64,000 nucleotides of DNA from RGIG3009 sp045541495 (GTDB lineage: Bacteria; Bacillota; Clostridia; Oscillospirales; Acutalibacteraceae), in NCBI GenBank assembly GCA_045541495.1, contig JAZQJE010000009.1:6666-70665 (forward strand), in the 5' to 3' direction. Every line of letters begins with the position of its first letter. Within the stretch, counting starts at the first letter, position 1. Positions 1 to 8,020 of the stretch are shown piece by piece. A program made the position numbers and the translations under genes. Below the pieces are notes generated by a model. That model did not search any database, was not told the DNA's origin, and worked only from the letters and a program-made list of their open reading frames with translations.

Positions 1-1
1 T

Positions 2-769
2 AAGATCCGTTCGTGGTACAAACGGGAACGGCGGGAAGAAAATATCGAAAAAGGACGGGAGGAACTGGAACGGGAGATCTCCCGTAACTGTATCCGCTTT
101 ACCGAAAGCGAATTACAGGAGTTTCTGGAACAACAATGCAAACGGCAACATTGTGAAACGGTGGACGATTTCTACGCGGCCATCGGATACGGCGGTATTT
201 TATTGTCCCGTCTGATCCCCCGCATGAAAGAAGACTACCTGAAAATGGTCAAAAGCGAGGCGGCTGCGGCACGTCCCGCCACCATTCCCGCTACACGTCC
301 CCACCGTCATCACAATGGCGGTGTGATCATTGAAAACATGGACAACTGTCTGGTGAAATTTGCCCGTTGCTGTAACCCTGTTCCCGGTGACGACATTATC
401 GGGTTTATCACTCGCGGATACGGGGTTTCCGTTCATAAACACGACTGTGCCAATGTCCCCGCCGACTTGAACACTTGCACGGAGCCCGAACGGTGGGTCA
501 AGGTGGAATGGGAAGACAGTGTGCGGGAAGAATTTAAAGCCGTTCTTCGCGTACTGGCCAACGATCGTATTCAACTGTTGGCGGATGTCACCACCCAACT
601 GGCCAATATGCACGTGATGATCTACGGCATGCAAGCCAGAGAATGTCGCAAAGGCGAGGGTGAGATGATCATTACTGTGGGTGTTAACGGCTTGCAACAT
701 TTGCAGGAAGTGATTGCCCGTCTGAAACGCATCAGCGGCGTTATCAGTGTGGAAAGAAGCGGAGCGTAA
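2..769 (+). CDS. relA: RelA/SpoT family (p)ppGpp synthetase/hydrolase, C-terminal part (5' truncated by window)
   Basis: Open from the first complete codon at base 2, so only the last 255 residues are seen; the HD hydrolase, synthetase and TGS domains lie upstream of the window. What is visible is the helical linker, then a zinc-finger-type segment with a CC pair and a later HDC (about residues 118-150), then a C-terminal ACT domain (about 175-250) with the typical LLADVTTQLA stretch. In this family the C-terminal half senses the ribosome and controls the balance of ppGpp synthesis and hydrolysis in the stringent response. dtd follows 3 bases later, the usual Bacillota order relA-dtd. Confidence 0.93.
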   Translation, partial: KIRSWYKRERREENIEKGREELEREISRNCIRFTESELQEFLEQQCKRQHCETVDDFYAAIGYGGILLSRLIPRMKEDYLKMVKSEAAAARPATIPATRPHRHHNGGVIIENMDNCLVKFARCCNPVPGDDIIGFITRGYGVSVHKHDCANVPADLNTCTEPERWVKVEWEDSVREEFKAVLRVLANDRIQLLADVTTQLANMHVMIYGMQARECRKGEGEMIITVGVNGLQHLQEVIARLKRISGVISVERSGA

Positions 770-772
770 ACA

Positions 773-1225
773 ATGAAAGCCATTTTTCAACGAGTCTACG
801 ATGCCCATGTGGAGGTAGACGGTGAGCAGGTGGGTGCCATCGGCCGCGGCGCGCTGGTGCTGTTGGGTGTGGTACAAGGCGATACCGAAAAGGAAGCCGC
901 CCTCATGGCGAAAAAGATCGCCAACCTGCGGGTATTTACCGACGAAAACGATAAAATGAATCTGTCGCTGCTGGATATCGGCGGCGGGGTGTTGGCGGTG
1001 TCCAATTTTACATTGGCGGCCAATTGCTCTCACGGCCGTCGTCCCGAATTTTTGCAAGCCGCCCGTCCCGAAATTGCCAACCCCTTGTATGAATATTTCA
1101 TGGACGAATTGCGTCGCAACGGCGTAACGGACGTGCAAGCGGGTCAATTCGGCGCGGACATGACGGTACACATGCGGGGCAACGGTCCCGTCACCATCCC
1201 GTTGGATACGGAGGATTGGGCATGA
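773..1225 (+). CDS. dtd: D-aminoacyl-tRNA deacylase
   Basis: 150 residues, the family's usual length. It begins MKAIFQRV and carries the two active-site signatures in slightly varied form: SNFTLAAN (family usually SQFTL) near residue 82 and NGPVTI near 137, with Thr as the catalytic contact. DTD hydrolyses D-amino acids from mischarged tRNA in the cytoplasm, preventing their entry into protein. It lies between relA and an MBL-fold hydrolase; its stop overlaps the next start as ATGA, indicating translational coupling within one operon. Confidence 0.95.
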   Translation: MKAIFQRVYDAHVEVDGEQVGAIGRGALVLLGVVQGDTEKEAALMAKKIANLRVFTDENDKMNLSLLDIGGGVLAVSNFTLAANCSHGRRPEFLQAARPEIANPLYEYFMDELRRNGVTDVQAGQFGADMTVHMRGNGPVTIPLDTEDWA

Positions 1226-1842
1226 TTGAGCAATTATGTGTACCGGTAGGCTCGTTGCAAGCCAATTGTTGGCTGGTATGGGACGAAACTCACACCGCCG
1301 CTGTCATCGACCCCGGTGACGAGGCGCCCCGCCTATTGCGATTGCTGGCTGAACGTCAGTTGACCTTGGGGGCGATTCTGCTCACCCATGCCCACTTTGA
1401 CCATATCATGGCCGTTCCCGCTCTGCGGGAACAAACAAAAGCCCCGCTGCTGATCCACCGCGAAGAAGCGGAAACATTAGGCAACGCCCGCCGCAACCTC
1501 ACCCCGTACGGCGGCACGTCGTTGGAACTCACCGCCGATCGGTTGTTGTCCGACGGTGAAACGGTAACGGTGGGGAATATGACCTTTACGGTGTTGCACA
1601 CCCCCGGCCATACCCCCGGCGGTTGTTGCTACCGTGTGGAAGATCGTTTGTTTACGGGGGATACCCTGTTTGCCGGCAGTATGGGCCGCACCGATTTCCC
1701 CGGCGGGAACAGCGCGCAACTGTCTGACAGTTTGCGCCGCTTATCCGTTTTGGAAGACCATATACAGGTATTGCCCGGTCACGAGGGCGCTTCCACCATC
1801 GGGTATGAAAAAAAGACCAATCCGTTTATGCGGGGACTGTGA
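1222..1842 (+). CDS. MBL-fold metallo-hydrolase (glyoxalase II-like)
   Basis: 206 residues. The metal-binding motif HAHFDH (HxHxDH) is near residue 55, followed by HTPGHT, a GDTLF aspartate and a C-terminal PGHE histidine, so all ligands of a dinuclear MBL site are present. The short form without the C-terminal glyoxalase II helical domain is common in Bacillota, where it is annotated as a thiolesterase-like hydrolase; the substrate is unknown. The ATG at 1222 has a GGAGG six to eight bases upstream and overlaps the dtd stop; an in-frame TTG at 1216 is less likely. Confidence 0.9.
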   Translation: MIEQLCVPVGSLQANCWLVWDETHTAAVIDPGDEAPRLLRLLAERQLTLGAILLTHAHFDHIMAVPALREQTKAPLLIHREEAETLGNARRNLTPYGGTSLELTADRLLSDGETVTVGNMTFTVLHTPGHTPGGCCYRVEDRLFTGDTLFAGSMGRTDFPGGNSAQLSDSLRRLSVLEDHIQVLPGHEGASTIGYEKKTNPFMRGL

Positions 1843-1845
1843 TCC

Positions 1846-3315
1846 ATGTATTTATTACTGAAAAACCACGATTTTCATTTCGAATTGCAAAATGTTTGCC
1901 GCCTCTTTCTACCACAAGAGAAAATTATCATTGCCGACGGGGAAGAGGGGCTTTCGGGCATTATTGTCGCCACTGCTGTGGATACCGAAAAGGATACGGT
2001 GACCTTATCTTGCCGCTTGCGGTGGGATGATTTTGACGAGACCCTTACCTATGATTTACCCGCCGATCATCCCGATCTGCGGGATGAAAGCGAGCGGCGG
2101 CTGTGCGAACTCGCCTACCGCTTGTTTGTTAAATTGTTGGGCTTTGAGCAGACGTGGGGCATCGTCACAGGGGTGCGTCCCGTCAAACTTCTCCGTCGGC
2201 TCACCGCCGATAGGGGGGAAGCCGCGGCGCTGGCCTTTCTTAAAGACCGTTTGTTGGTCAGTGACCGCAAATTGGCACTGTGCCGCGAAACGTTAAAACG
2301 GGAAAATCGGCTGCTTTCGTTGTCCCGTCCCGATTCCTACAGTTTGTACGTGTCGGTGCCGTTTTGCCCCACTCGCTGCGATTATTGTTCTTTTGTGTCC
2401 CAGACCGTTACCCGCGCCGCCAAATTGATGCCCGCCTATGTGGAACACTTAGCGAAAGAATTGCGGTATACTGCCGCCATCGCGCGGGATTTGGGCCTGC
2501 GACTGGAAACGGTGTATTTCGGCGGCGGTACGCCTACCACGTTGTCCGCTGACCAGTTGGCGTTTCTTACCGATACGGTGGAACGGGAATTTGATCTGTC
2601 CCATCTGCGGGAATACACCGTGGAAGCGGGTCGCCCCGATACGGTTACCGAAGACAAGTTGCGGGTGCTGAAAACGGCGGGGGTGTCCCGCATCAGCATC
2701 AATCCTCAAACCCTGTCCGACACCGTGTTGCAAGCCATCGGCCGCAAACATACGGTAGTGCAATTTTACGAGGCTTTTGACATGGCGCGCCGCCTGGGGC
2801 ATCAGAATATCAATACCGACTTGATCGCCGGTCTGCCGGGGGATACGGTCACGGGATTTGACGATACGTTGTCCAACATTTTGCGCCTGTCACCCGAAAG
2901 TGTCACGGTGCATACCCTGTCTATGAAGCGAGCGTCCAATCTATCTTTACAAAAGCGGGCGGACTATCGGGTGGCCGATGATGCGGTCAACATGGTGGCG
3001 CTGTCAGCCGACCGATTGCCCGAAGTGGGGTATCACCCCTATTACCTGTACCGTCAAAGCCGTACCGTCGGCAATCAGGAAAACGTAGGTTGGGCAAAAG
3101 ACGGGTATGAAAGTTTGTACAATGTCTATATTATGGATGAGACTCATACGATTTTAGGGTGCGGTGCCGGCGCGGTCTCCAAACTAAAACGGCCGAACAC
3201 CGACTATTTAGAGCGGATATTCAACTATAAATTTCCCTATGAATATAACGACGGCGTAGACGAAATGTGCCGCCGCAAAGACTATGTCCGCGAATTTTAT
3301 GCCAATTTGGAGTGA
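1846..3315 (+). CDS. hemZ: HemZ-type radical SAM protein (coproporphyrinogen dehydrogenase family)
   Basis: 489 residues, like Bacillus HemZ (about 500) rather than the shorter HemN/HemW. It has an N-terminal extra domain of about 160 residues, then the radical SAM cluster motif CPTRCDYC (CX3CX2C) near 172, the glycine-rich GGGTPT motif near 228 and a HemN-like C-terminal region. The family uses a [4Fe-4S] cluster and SAM to decarboxylate coproporphyrinogen III without oxygen. No other heme gene is in the window, so its role here is unproven. It starts 3 bases after the MBL gene with only a weak ribosome-binding site. Confidence 0.9.
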   Translation: MYLLLKNHDFHFELQNVCRLFLPQEKIIIADGEEGLSGIIVATAVDTEKDTVTLSCRLRWDDFDETLTYDLPADHPDLRDESERRLCELAYRLFVKLLGFEQTWGIVTGVRPVKLLRRLTADRGEAAALAFLKDRLLVSDRKLALCRETLKRENRLLSLSRPDSYSLYVSVPFCPTRCDYCSFVSQTVTRAAKLMPAYVEHLAKELRYTAAIARDLGLRLETVYFGGGTPTTLSADQLAFLTDTVEREFDLSHLREYTVEAGRPDTVTEDKLRVLKTAGVSRISINPQTLSDTVLQAIGRKHTVVQFYEAFDMARRLGHQNINTDLIAGLPGDTVTGFDDTLSNILRLSPESVTVHTLSMKRASNLSLQKRADYRVADDAVNMVALSADRLPEVGYHPYYLYRQSRTVGNQENVGWAKDGYESLYNVYIMDETHTILGCGAGAVSKLKRPNTDYLERIFNYKFPYEYNDGVDEMCRRKDYVREFYANLE

Positions 3316-3319
3316 TACC

Positions 3320-4231
3320 ATGCTGCAACGGTGCGCCATCAATCAACAGATCCAAGAAAATCCGAGGCAGTTTATCGCGGCGGAGATCGACCGTTATCGT
3401 CAGCAGGTGAACGACCTTGCCGATCAATTGTGCGATCGATTTTCGGGTCGCGCGTTGATCCTGCTGTCGGGCCCTTCGGCGTCAGGAAAGACCACCACGG
3501 CTTCCTATCTGCAAACGGCCCTTGCCGCCCGCGGACGGGAGGCGTTCACGGTCTCGCTGGATGATTTTTATTTGGGGCGAGGGAAAGCCCCCCGTTTGCC
3601 CGACGGCAGTTTCGATTACGAAACCATAGAGGCGTTGGAATTATCGCTGTTACAACGGTGTATGGATGAACTGTTAGAGCAGGGTGGCACCGAACTTCCC
3701 ATTTTTGATTTTCACGCAGGTACTCGCAAACGGGAAATACGCCCGCTCACCGTAGGCGACCATTCTTTCGTGATCTTCGAGGGAATTCATGCGTTACACC
3801 CCCGATTGGAAGAGCATTTAACGGGAGATAAGTGGTTTAAGATCCTCATCAACGCCGCCGCCTCGATATACGATGGGGAACGCCCGCTGCTGGCAGAACG
3901 GGATATCCGTTTGATGCGGCGGTTGATACGGGACGCGCGCTTTCGCAACAGTCCCCCCGGTAACACACTGGATATGTGGCGGCAGGTGGTGCGGGGCGAA
4001 GACCTGTATCTGTTCCCGTATGCTCACACAGCGGATGCCGCTTTCGATACTACCCACGCTTTTGAACCCGCTCTCATGCGGCAGGAATTGTTGCCGTTGC
4101 TCAGCACGTTACCGCCCGACTCGCCCTTTTTCGAAACGGCGGCGCGGTTGGCGGCGGTGCTGAAAGATTTTGCTCCGTTATCTCCCGCTTTATTGCCGCA
4201 GGATTGCCTTTTGCGCGAATTTGTTGGATAA
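3320..4231 (+). CDS. Uridine kinase-like nucleoside kinase (P-loop)
   Basis: 303 residues from the ATG at 3320; an upstream in-frame ATG at 3284 lies inside hemZ and lacks a ribosome site. The P-loop GPSASGKTT is at residues 51-59, followed by a SLDDFY motif and an FDYE segment, as in uridine kinases. The roughly 45-residue N-terminal lead and extended C-terminus match the Clostridia 'nucleoside kinase' family, sometimes seen fused to a TGS domain, which is absent here. It probably phosphorylates uridine/cytidine or a related nucleoside; the substrate is not shown by sequence. Confidence 0.82.
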   Translation: MLQRCAINQQIQENPRQFIAAEIDRYRQQVNDLADQLCDRFSGRALILLSGPSASGKTTTASYLQTALAARGREAFTVSLDDFYLGRGKAPRLPDGSFDYETIEALELSLLQRCMDELLEQGGTELPIFDFHAGTRKREIRPLTVGDHSFVIFEGIHALHPRLEEHLTGDKWFKILINAAASIYDGERPLLAERDIRLMRRLIRDARFRNSPPGNTLDMWRQVVRGEDLYLFPYAHTADAAFDTTHAFEPALMRQELLPLLSTLPPDSPFFETAARLAAVLKDFAPLSPALLPQDCLLREFVG

Positions 4232-4234
4232 CTC

Positions 4235-4263
4235 TTGTGTTTTGGGACAACATCCTTTATAAT
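4235..4263 (+). promoter_or_regulatory. SigmaA promoter for the zinc-ribbon gene
   Basis: TTGTGT (4235-4240), 17-base spacer, TATAAT (4258-4263), 36 bases upstream of the ATG at 4300. Confidence 0.7.
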
Positions 4264-4299
4264 GATAAAAAAGATTGTATACAGAAGGAGCGAATACAC

Positions 4300-4656
4300 A
4301 TGGCGATATTGGAAGATGTTCTGACCCGTGCCAAAGCGGTAGCCGAAGCGGCGGGACGGAAAACCGGCGAACTGGTGGAAACTACCAAACTGAAAATGGA
4401 GATCGCCGAACTCCAAAAGGAGATCGCATCCCTGTACGAAGGCTTGGGCCGCCTGTTATACGATGGCCGTAAATCGGGGGATGCCATCGACGAGATGATC
4501 GACTCTTGCATTGCTCATTTGGAAGAGCAAAATGCCTATTTGGAAGAGTTGCAGGATCGGTTGCTGGAAAACAAAAATGCTGTCCGTTGCACAACTTGCG
4601 GCGCCATCAACGACGATGACGCGCGCTATTGCAACAAATGCGGTAAGGCATTCTGA
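4300..4656 (+). CDS. Small coiled-coil protein with C-terminal zinc ribbon
   Basis: 118 residues. The first 90 residues are strongly helical and charged (heptad-like, EIAELQKEIASLYEGLG), predicted coiled coil. The last 30 form a zinc ribbon, CTTCGAIN...CNKCGKAF, with two CxxC pairs. No membrane segment or signal peptide. Such proteins are frequent in Clostridia without known function. It is a monocistronic unit: own promoter, GAAGGAG ribosome site and a strong terminator immediately after the stop. Confidence 0.8.
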   Translation: MAILEDVLTRAKAVAEAAGRKTGELVETTKLKMEIAELQKEIASLYEGLGRLLYDGRKSGDAIDEMIDSCIAHLEEQNAYLEELQDRLLENKNAVRCTTCGAINDDDARYCNKCGKAF

Positions 4657-4661
4657 TCGTC

Positions 4662-4690
4662 AAAAGGGCTCACGGCGTGAGCCCTTTTTC
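4662..4690 (+). terminator. Rho-independent terminator
   Basis: Perfect 9-bp stem AGGGCTCAC/GTGAGCCCT with a GGC loop, followed by a T run, just after the zinc-ribbon gene stop. Confidence 0.9.
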
Positions 4691-4715
4691 ATTCGGATAA
4701 CAGGAGGGGATCGCC

Positions 4716-5549
4716 GTGACAGAATACGATCGCGCCTATGAGGCGGCTGGCTATATTCGTCAGCAAATCGAAAACAGCGGACTGACATTGCCCGAAGCGG
4801 CGCTGGTACTGGGTTCGGGTCTGCAAGGTTTGGCGGATGAGTTGACCCATGCCGTGCGTTTACCGTATGAGGAGATTCCTTATTTTCCCCGCACCACGGT
4901 GGCATCCCACGCGGGTGTACTGATGGCGGGAACGTTGGAAGGTCGTGCGGTGATCGCCTTGTCCGGCCGTTTGCACTACTATGAGGGATACGACATGGGT
5001 ACTGTCACCTTTTATGTCAAGGTGTTGCATTTGTTGGGGATCCGCACCTTGCTGCTCACCAATGCGGCAGGCGGAGTCAATGAGATTTTTCAAGAGGGGG
5101 ACTTGATGCTCATCACCGACCACATCAAATTGTGTGCCGACAGTCCCGCCCGCGGGGAACAAGATCCCCGTTTCATGCCTCGCTTTTTTGATATGAGCCG
5201 CACCTATTCGCCCCGTCTGTGCGAAACGGCGCGCCGCCTTGCCGAAAAACTGGCCATACCTTTGCGGGACGGGGTATATTTTTATATGACGGGCCCTCAA
5301 TATGAAACCCCTGCTGAAGTACGGCTGATCCGCGCTTTGGGCGGAGATGCGGTGGGCATGTCCACCGCCCCCGAAGCCATTGTTGCCGTCGGTTGCGGCA
5401 TGGAGGTTTTGGGGATCTCCTGTATCACCAATATGGCGGCGGGCGTGCTCCCCGATACCACCCTTTCGGACGACGAGGTGCGGGTTACGGCCGCCAAAGT
5501 ATCGGGAAATTTCATTGCCCTTGTGCGGGGGATGATCCCTCATTTGTAA
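4716..5549 (+). CDS. Purine-nucleoside phosphorylase (trimeric, NP-I family)
   Basis: 277 residues starting at GTG 4716 with an excellent AGGAGGGG six bases upstream. It shows the trimeric PNP signatures: LVLGSGLQGL near 28, SHAG near 65, the GRLHYYEGY loop near 87, LTNAAGG near 116 and YEGP-region variant GPQYETPAE near 195, ending with the MST substrate motif near 220. It catalyses phosphorolysis of inosine/guanosine to base plus ribose-1-phosphate. The guanine/hypoxanthine product would complement the xanthine phosphoribosyltransferase and nucleoside importer at 25-30 kb. Confidence 0.95.
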   Translation: MTEYDRAYEAAGYIRQQIENSGLTLPEAALVLGSGLQGLADELTHAVRLPYEEIPYFPRTTVASHAGVLMAGTLEGRAVIALSGRLHYYEGYDMGTVTFYVKVLHLLGIRTLLLTNAAGGVNEIFQEGDLMLITDHIKLCADSPARGEQDPRFMPRFFDMSRTYSPRLCETARRLAEKLAIPLRDGVYFYMTGPQYETPAEVRLIRALGGDAVGMSTAPEAIVAVGCGMEVLGISCITNMAAGVLPDTTLSDDEVRVTAAKVSGNFIALVRGMIPHL

Positions 5550-5652
5550 AGGAAACTCTTTTAAATTGGGTGCTTTTGCTAAAAAAAAGTGCACAAAATG
5601 GGGGGATTTGTGTATTTTTGCAAGGGAAACGGTAATTTTTTTTGAAAAACAC

Positions 5653-5681
5653 TTGAAAAACTAAAAAGAATGCGATACAAT
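5653..5681 (+). promoter_or_regulatory. SigmaA promoter for hup
   Basis: TTGAAA (5653-5658), 17 bases, TACAAT (5676-5681), in an A/T-rich 200-base intergenic region before the HU gene; no other feature is seen in that gap. Confidence 0.8.
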
Positions 5682-5749
5682 GCCAATGTATGGTTTGATT
5701 CTATGCGGAATTATCCGTTGGAATAAATAAATATTGGAGGTTTTTAATC

Positions 5750-6025
5750 ATGAACAAAGTAGAACTCGTTGCTGCTGTTGCTGAGAAAGCCGGTCTGTCC
5801 AAAAAAGATGCCGAGAAGGCTGTTGCCGCTGTTATCGATTCCATCGTCGGTGCTGTTGCCAAGAACGACAAAGTCCAGCTCATTGGTTTCGGTACCTTTG
5901 AGATTCGCGAGCGCGCTGCCCGCACGGGCCGCAACCCCCGCACCAAGGAGACCATCGCCATCGCTGCTTCCAAACAACCCGTTTTCAAAGCCGGCAAAGC
6001 TTTCAAAGACGCTGTTGCGAAATAA
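5750..6025 (+). CDS. hup: DNA-binding protein HU
   Basis: 91 residues, full HU length. N-terminal MNKVELVAAVAEKAGL helices, then the GFGTFEIRERAARTGRNP beta-arm with the conserved GRNP tip that intercalates at DNA kinks. A nucleoid-associated homodimer. Located just upstream of rqcP-yabPQ-divIC, an order conserved in many Clostridia. It has its own promoter and terminator, so it is independently and probably highly expressed. Confidence 0.97.
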   Translation: MNKVELVAAVAEKAGLSKKDAEKAVAAVIDSIVGAVAKNDKVQLIGFGTFEIRERAARTGRNPRTKETIAIAASKQPVFKAGKAFKDAVAK

Positions 6026-6034
6026 GTTTGCTGA

Positions 6035-6068
6035 CAAAACGGTCGCCTGACGGCGACCGTTTTATTTT
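6035..6068 (+). terminator. Rho-independent terminator of hup
   Basis: 12-bp stem AAAACGGTCGCC/GGCGACCGTTTT with TGAC loop followed by ATTTTT. Confidence 0.9.
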
Positions 6069-6081
6069 TCGGAGGGAACCT

Positions 6082-6321
6082 ATGAGATTGGATAAATATT
6101 TGAAAGTGTCTCGCCTTATCAAGCGGCGCACCGTGGCTAATGAAGCCTGCGATGCGGGGCGAGTGCTGGTCAACGGCAAGGTGGCCCGCGCTTCCTATGA
6201 AGTGAAAGTGGGAGACGAACTCACCTTGGCACTGGGTACCCGTGAATTGCGGGTACAGGTGGTGAGTATTCAGGAAACGGTGGCGAAAAACGATGCCGCT
6301 TTGCTGTATAAGGCTTTATAA
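6082..6321 (+). CDS. rqcP: RqcP (YabO), S4-domain ribosome quality control protein
   Basis: 79 residues, a single S4 RNA-binding domain: MRLDKYLKVSRLIKRRTVAN and VNGKVARASYEVKVGDEL closely follow Bacillus YabO. In Bacillus it binds the stalled 50S subunit and helps RqcH add poly-Ala tails. GGAGGG lies 5 bases before the ATG. Downstream neighbours yabP, yabQ, divIC and yabR are in the same order as in Bacillus subtilis. Confidence 0.93.
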   Translation: MRLDKYLKVSRLIKRRTVANEACDAGRVLVNGKVARASYEVKVGDELTLALGTRELRVQVVSIQETVAKNDAALLYKAL

Positions 6322-6334
6322 ATGAATAGAAACG

Positions 6335-6366
6335 ATGCGACGGCGTTGCCGTCGCATATTTTTTTG
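6335..6366 (+). terminator. Rho-independent terminator of rqcP
   Basis: 10-bp perfect stem ATGCGACGGC/GCCGTCGCAT, GTT loop, then ATTTTTTTG. Its descending arm overlaps the -35 of the SigmaE-type promoter of yabP. Confidence 0.9.
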
Positions 6367-6382
6367 TTTGTGCTCATATATT
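6354..6382 (+). promoter_or_regulatory. SigmaE-type (mother-cell sporulation) promoter of yabPQ
   Basis: GCATATT (6354-6360), exactly 14 bases, CATATATT (6375-6382). This fits the Bacillus SigmaE consensus KMATATT-N14-CATAYAHT at every position. It sits 24 bases before the yabP ATG; no SigmaA promoter is visible there. Confidence 0.8.
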
Positions 6383-6405
6383 GAGAGGGAAACGGGGGAG
6401 TGAGT

Positions 6406-6693
6406 ATGAAACAAGCGCAAACGGAAGAACGGATCAAAATGCCCCATTTAGTGAGTATGAGCGAACGCAACGAGTTAGGGGTGACCGGTGTACTGGATGT
6501 GGACAGTTTCGACGATCTGACGGTGGTGGCCTATACCGAACAGGGACAACTCACCATCCGCGGACGGGAACTGCGTATCCAGCGGTTGTGTGTGGAGACC
6601 GGTGATCTGACGGTAGCGGGCACCATTGAATCGCTAACTTATGCCGATGCCCCTGCTCACAGCGGCGGTTTCTTCGGCAAATTGTTTCGGTGA
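6406..6693 (+). CDS. yabP: Sporulation protein YabP
   Basis: 95 residues. It matches YabP along its length: HLVSMSERNELGVTGVLDV, then a beta-rich middle and the diagnostic C-terminal GFFGKLFR. YabP acts in the mother cell during spore envelope formation; its biochemical role is not established. The ATG at 6406 is 8 bases from the CGGGGGAG ribosome site; a GTG at 6400 would be too close to it. Transcribed from a SigmaE-type promoter and followed by yabQ after 9 bases. Confidence 0.93.
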   Translation: MKQAQTEERIKMPHLVSMSERNELGVTGVLDVDSFDDLTVVAYTEQGQLTIRGRELRIQRLCVETGDLTVAGTIESLTYADAPAHSGGFFGKLFR

Positions 6694-6702
6694 GGATGCG
6701 AT

Positions 6703-7113
6703 ATGGGGTTTACCAATACGGAACAACTGCGGGAACTGTTTTTATGCGCAGGCGTGGGGTTTTTATTAGGTGCTTATTACGATGTATTTCGATTGTTGCG
6801 GCTGGTGCTTCCCTCTCCTGCGGCAGCAGTATTTTTGGAAGACGTTGTATTTTGCGTGACAAGCGCGGCGACGGTGTTCCTGTTTACGTTGGCGGTGACT
6901 GACGGCGTGCTGCGGACGTATGTATTTGCGGGATTGGCGGCGGGGTTTACCGCCTACCGTTCCACGGTGGGACGAGTGATCGTTCGCCAAACGGCGCGGT
7001 TGTTGACGGCGTTGCGACAGTTTTTCCATCCCGTAGGCAACGCGGTGAGAACATTTTTCACCAAGGGCTGTTTCCATATTAAAAATCGACTGAAAAAATC
7101 GGAAAAAATTTAA
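6703..7113 (+). CDS. yabQ: Spore cortex biosynthesis protein YabQ
   Basis: 136 residues. Membrane protein with about three hydrophobic segments (12-30, 43-66, 71-85) and a basic tail. The GAYYDVFRLLR motif after the first helix is characteristic of YabQ, which localises to forespore membranes and is needed for cortex peptidoglycan in Bacillus. Co-transcribed with yabP. Its presence indicates an endospore-forming lineage. Confidence 0.92.
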   Translation: MGFTNTEQLRELFLCAGVGFLLGAYYDVFRLLRLVLPSPAAAVFLEDVVFCVTSAATVFLFTLAVTDGVLRTYVFAGLAAGFTAYRSTVGRVIVRQTARLLTALRQFFHPVGNAVRTFFTKGCFHIKNRLKKSEKI

Positions 7114-7121
7114 AAAAGGTC

Positions 7122-7151
7122 TTGAAACCGATCGCGGATATATTGTATAAT
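7122..7151 (+). promoter_or_regulatory. SigmaA promoter of divIC-yabR
   Basis: TTGAAA (7122-7127), 18 bases, TATAAT (7146-7151), separating vegetative divIC from the sporulation genes upstream. Confidence 0.78.
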
Positions 7152-7197
7152 CCTTGTGTATGGGAACTTGTCGAAAACGCAGGGAAGGAGCGGCGGT

Positions 7198-7476
7198 ATG
7201 AAGACCATCAAAAAACGAAAAAGTATCTTTTTGCGCGTCGCTCTGATCGCGCTTGCCATCTATGTGGTGGTGTCCCTCATTCAGTTGCAGTTGCAACTTA
7301 GTGACGGGCAACAGACGTTGGATGCGCTCAGCGCACAAGTGGCCAACCAGCAAAGTGTCAATGCGGGGTTGCAGGATCAGATCAACAACTACGAGTCTTA
7401 TCTGGAGCAACAGGCACGTAAGCAGGGCATGGCCAAACCCGGCGAAACGATTTTAGTGGAAATTCCCGAAGATTGA
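7198..7476 (+). CDS. divIC: Septum formation initiator DivIC/FtsB
   Basis: 92 residues. A short basic N-terminus, one membrane helix (about 11-32) and a Gln-rich coiled coil (33-75) ending in ARKQGMAKPGE, the FtsB/DivIC signature. It forms the FtsL-DivIB-DivIC bridge of the divisome. GGAAGGAG precedes the ATG at 7198; an in-frame codon at 7156 lies before the ribosome site and is rejected. Confidence 0.9.
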   Translation: MKTIKKRKSIFLRVALIALAIYVVVSLIQLQLQLSDGQQTLDALSAQVANQQSVNAGLQDQINNYESYLEQQARKQGMAKPGETILVEIPED

Positions 7477-7507
7477 TTTTTTAAGGCAGCAGGAGGCAGA
7501 CCGCAAA

Positions 7508-7945
7508 ATGGCGTTGGAAGTTGGAGCATGTGTTGAGGGCAAAGTAACGGGCATTACCAAATTTGGTGCGTTCGTTGATCTGGGTGACGGCAAAACCGGT
7601 ATGGTACATATTTCGGAAGTAGCCCCCACTTATGTGAAAGAGATCCATGATCATGTGACCGAAAATCAAACGGTCAAAGTTAAGGTCTTGAGCATCGGCG
7701 AAGACGGCAAGATCAGTCTGTCTATTAAAAAGGCCATGGATCCTCCGCCTCGTGCTCCACGCAATACACCGCGGCATGTGTCACCCGGCCGTCCCGGCGG
7801 TTTCGAGTGGCAATCTTCCCGCAATGAAAGCAGCAGTTTTGAAGAAATGATGTCGCGTTTCAAGCAGACCAGCGATGAGAAGATCTCCGATCTCAAACGC
7901 TCGCTGGACGGCAAGCACGGTGGTTATTCTCGCCGCAAATCCTGA
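7508..7945 (+). CDS. yabR: S1 RNA-binding domain protein YabR
   Basis: 145 residues. One S1 domain (3-74) with GKVTGITKFGAFVDL and VHISEV, followed by a low-complexity Pro/Arg/Ser linker and a short helical tail. Homologues associate with the ribosome or nucleic acid, but no precise function is known. It lies 31 bases after divIC, as in Bacillus; spoIIE, which follows in Bacillus, is absent here. Confidence 0.88.
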   Translation: MALEVGACVEGKVTGITKFGAFVDLGDGKTGMVHISEVAPTYVKEIHDHVTENQTVKVKVLSIGEDGKISLSIKKAMDPPPRAPRNTPRHVSPGRPGGFEWQSSRNESSSFEEMMSRFKQTSDEKISDLKRSLDGKHGGYSRRKS

Positions 7946-7970
7946 TCGCGACCGATCAATTCGACCGTTG

Positions 7971-8005
7971 ATTGCCGTTGCCCCGTGGCAGCGGCAATTT
8001 TTTAT
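7971..8005 (+). terminator. Rho-independent terminator of divIC-yabR
   Basis: Stem ATTGCCGTTGCC/GGCAGCGGCAAT (one G-U pair) with a CCGT loop, followed by TTTTT. Confidence 0.85.
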
Positions 8006-8020
8006 AACAAGAGAGGGACC

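Noticed and set aside
200..1171. Long minus-strand open frame opposite relA and dtd
   Set aside because: It is antisense to two well-recognised genes, lacks a ribosome site and has shadow composition (rich in His/Gln/Phe).
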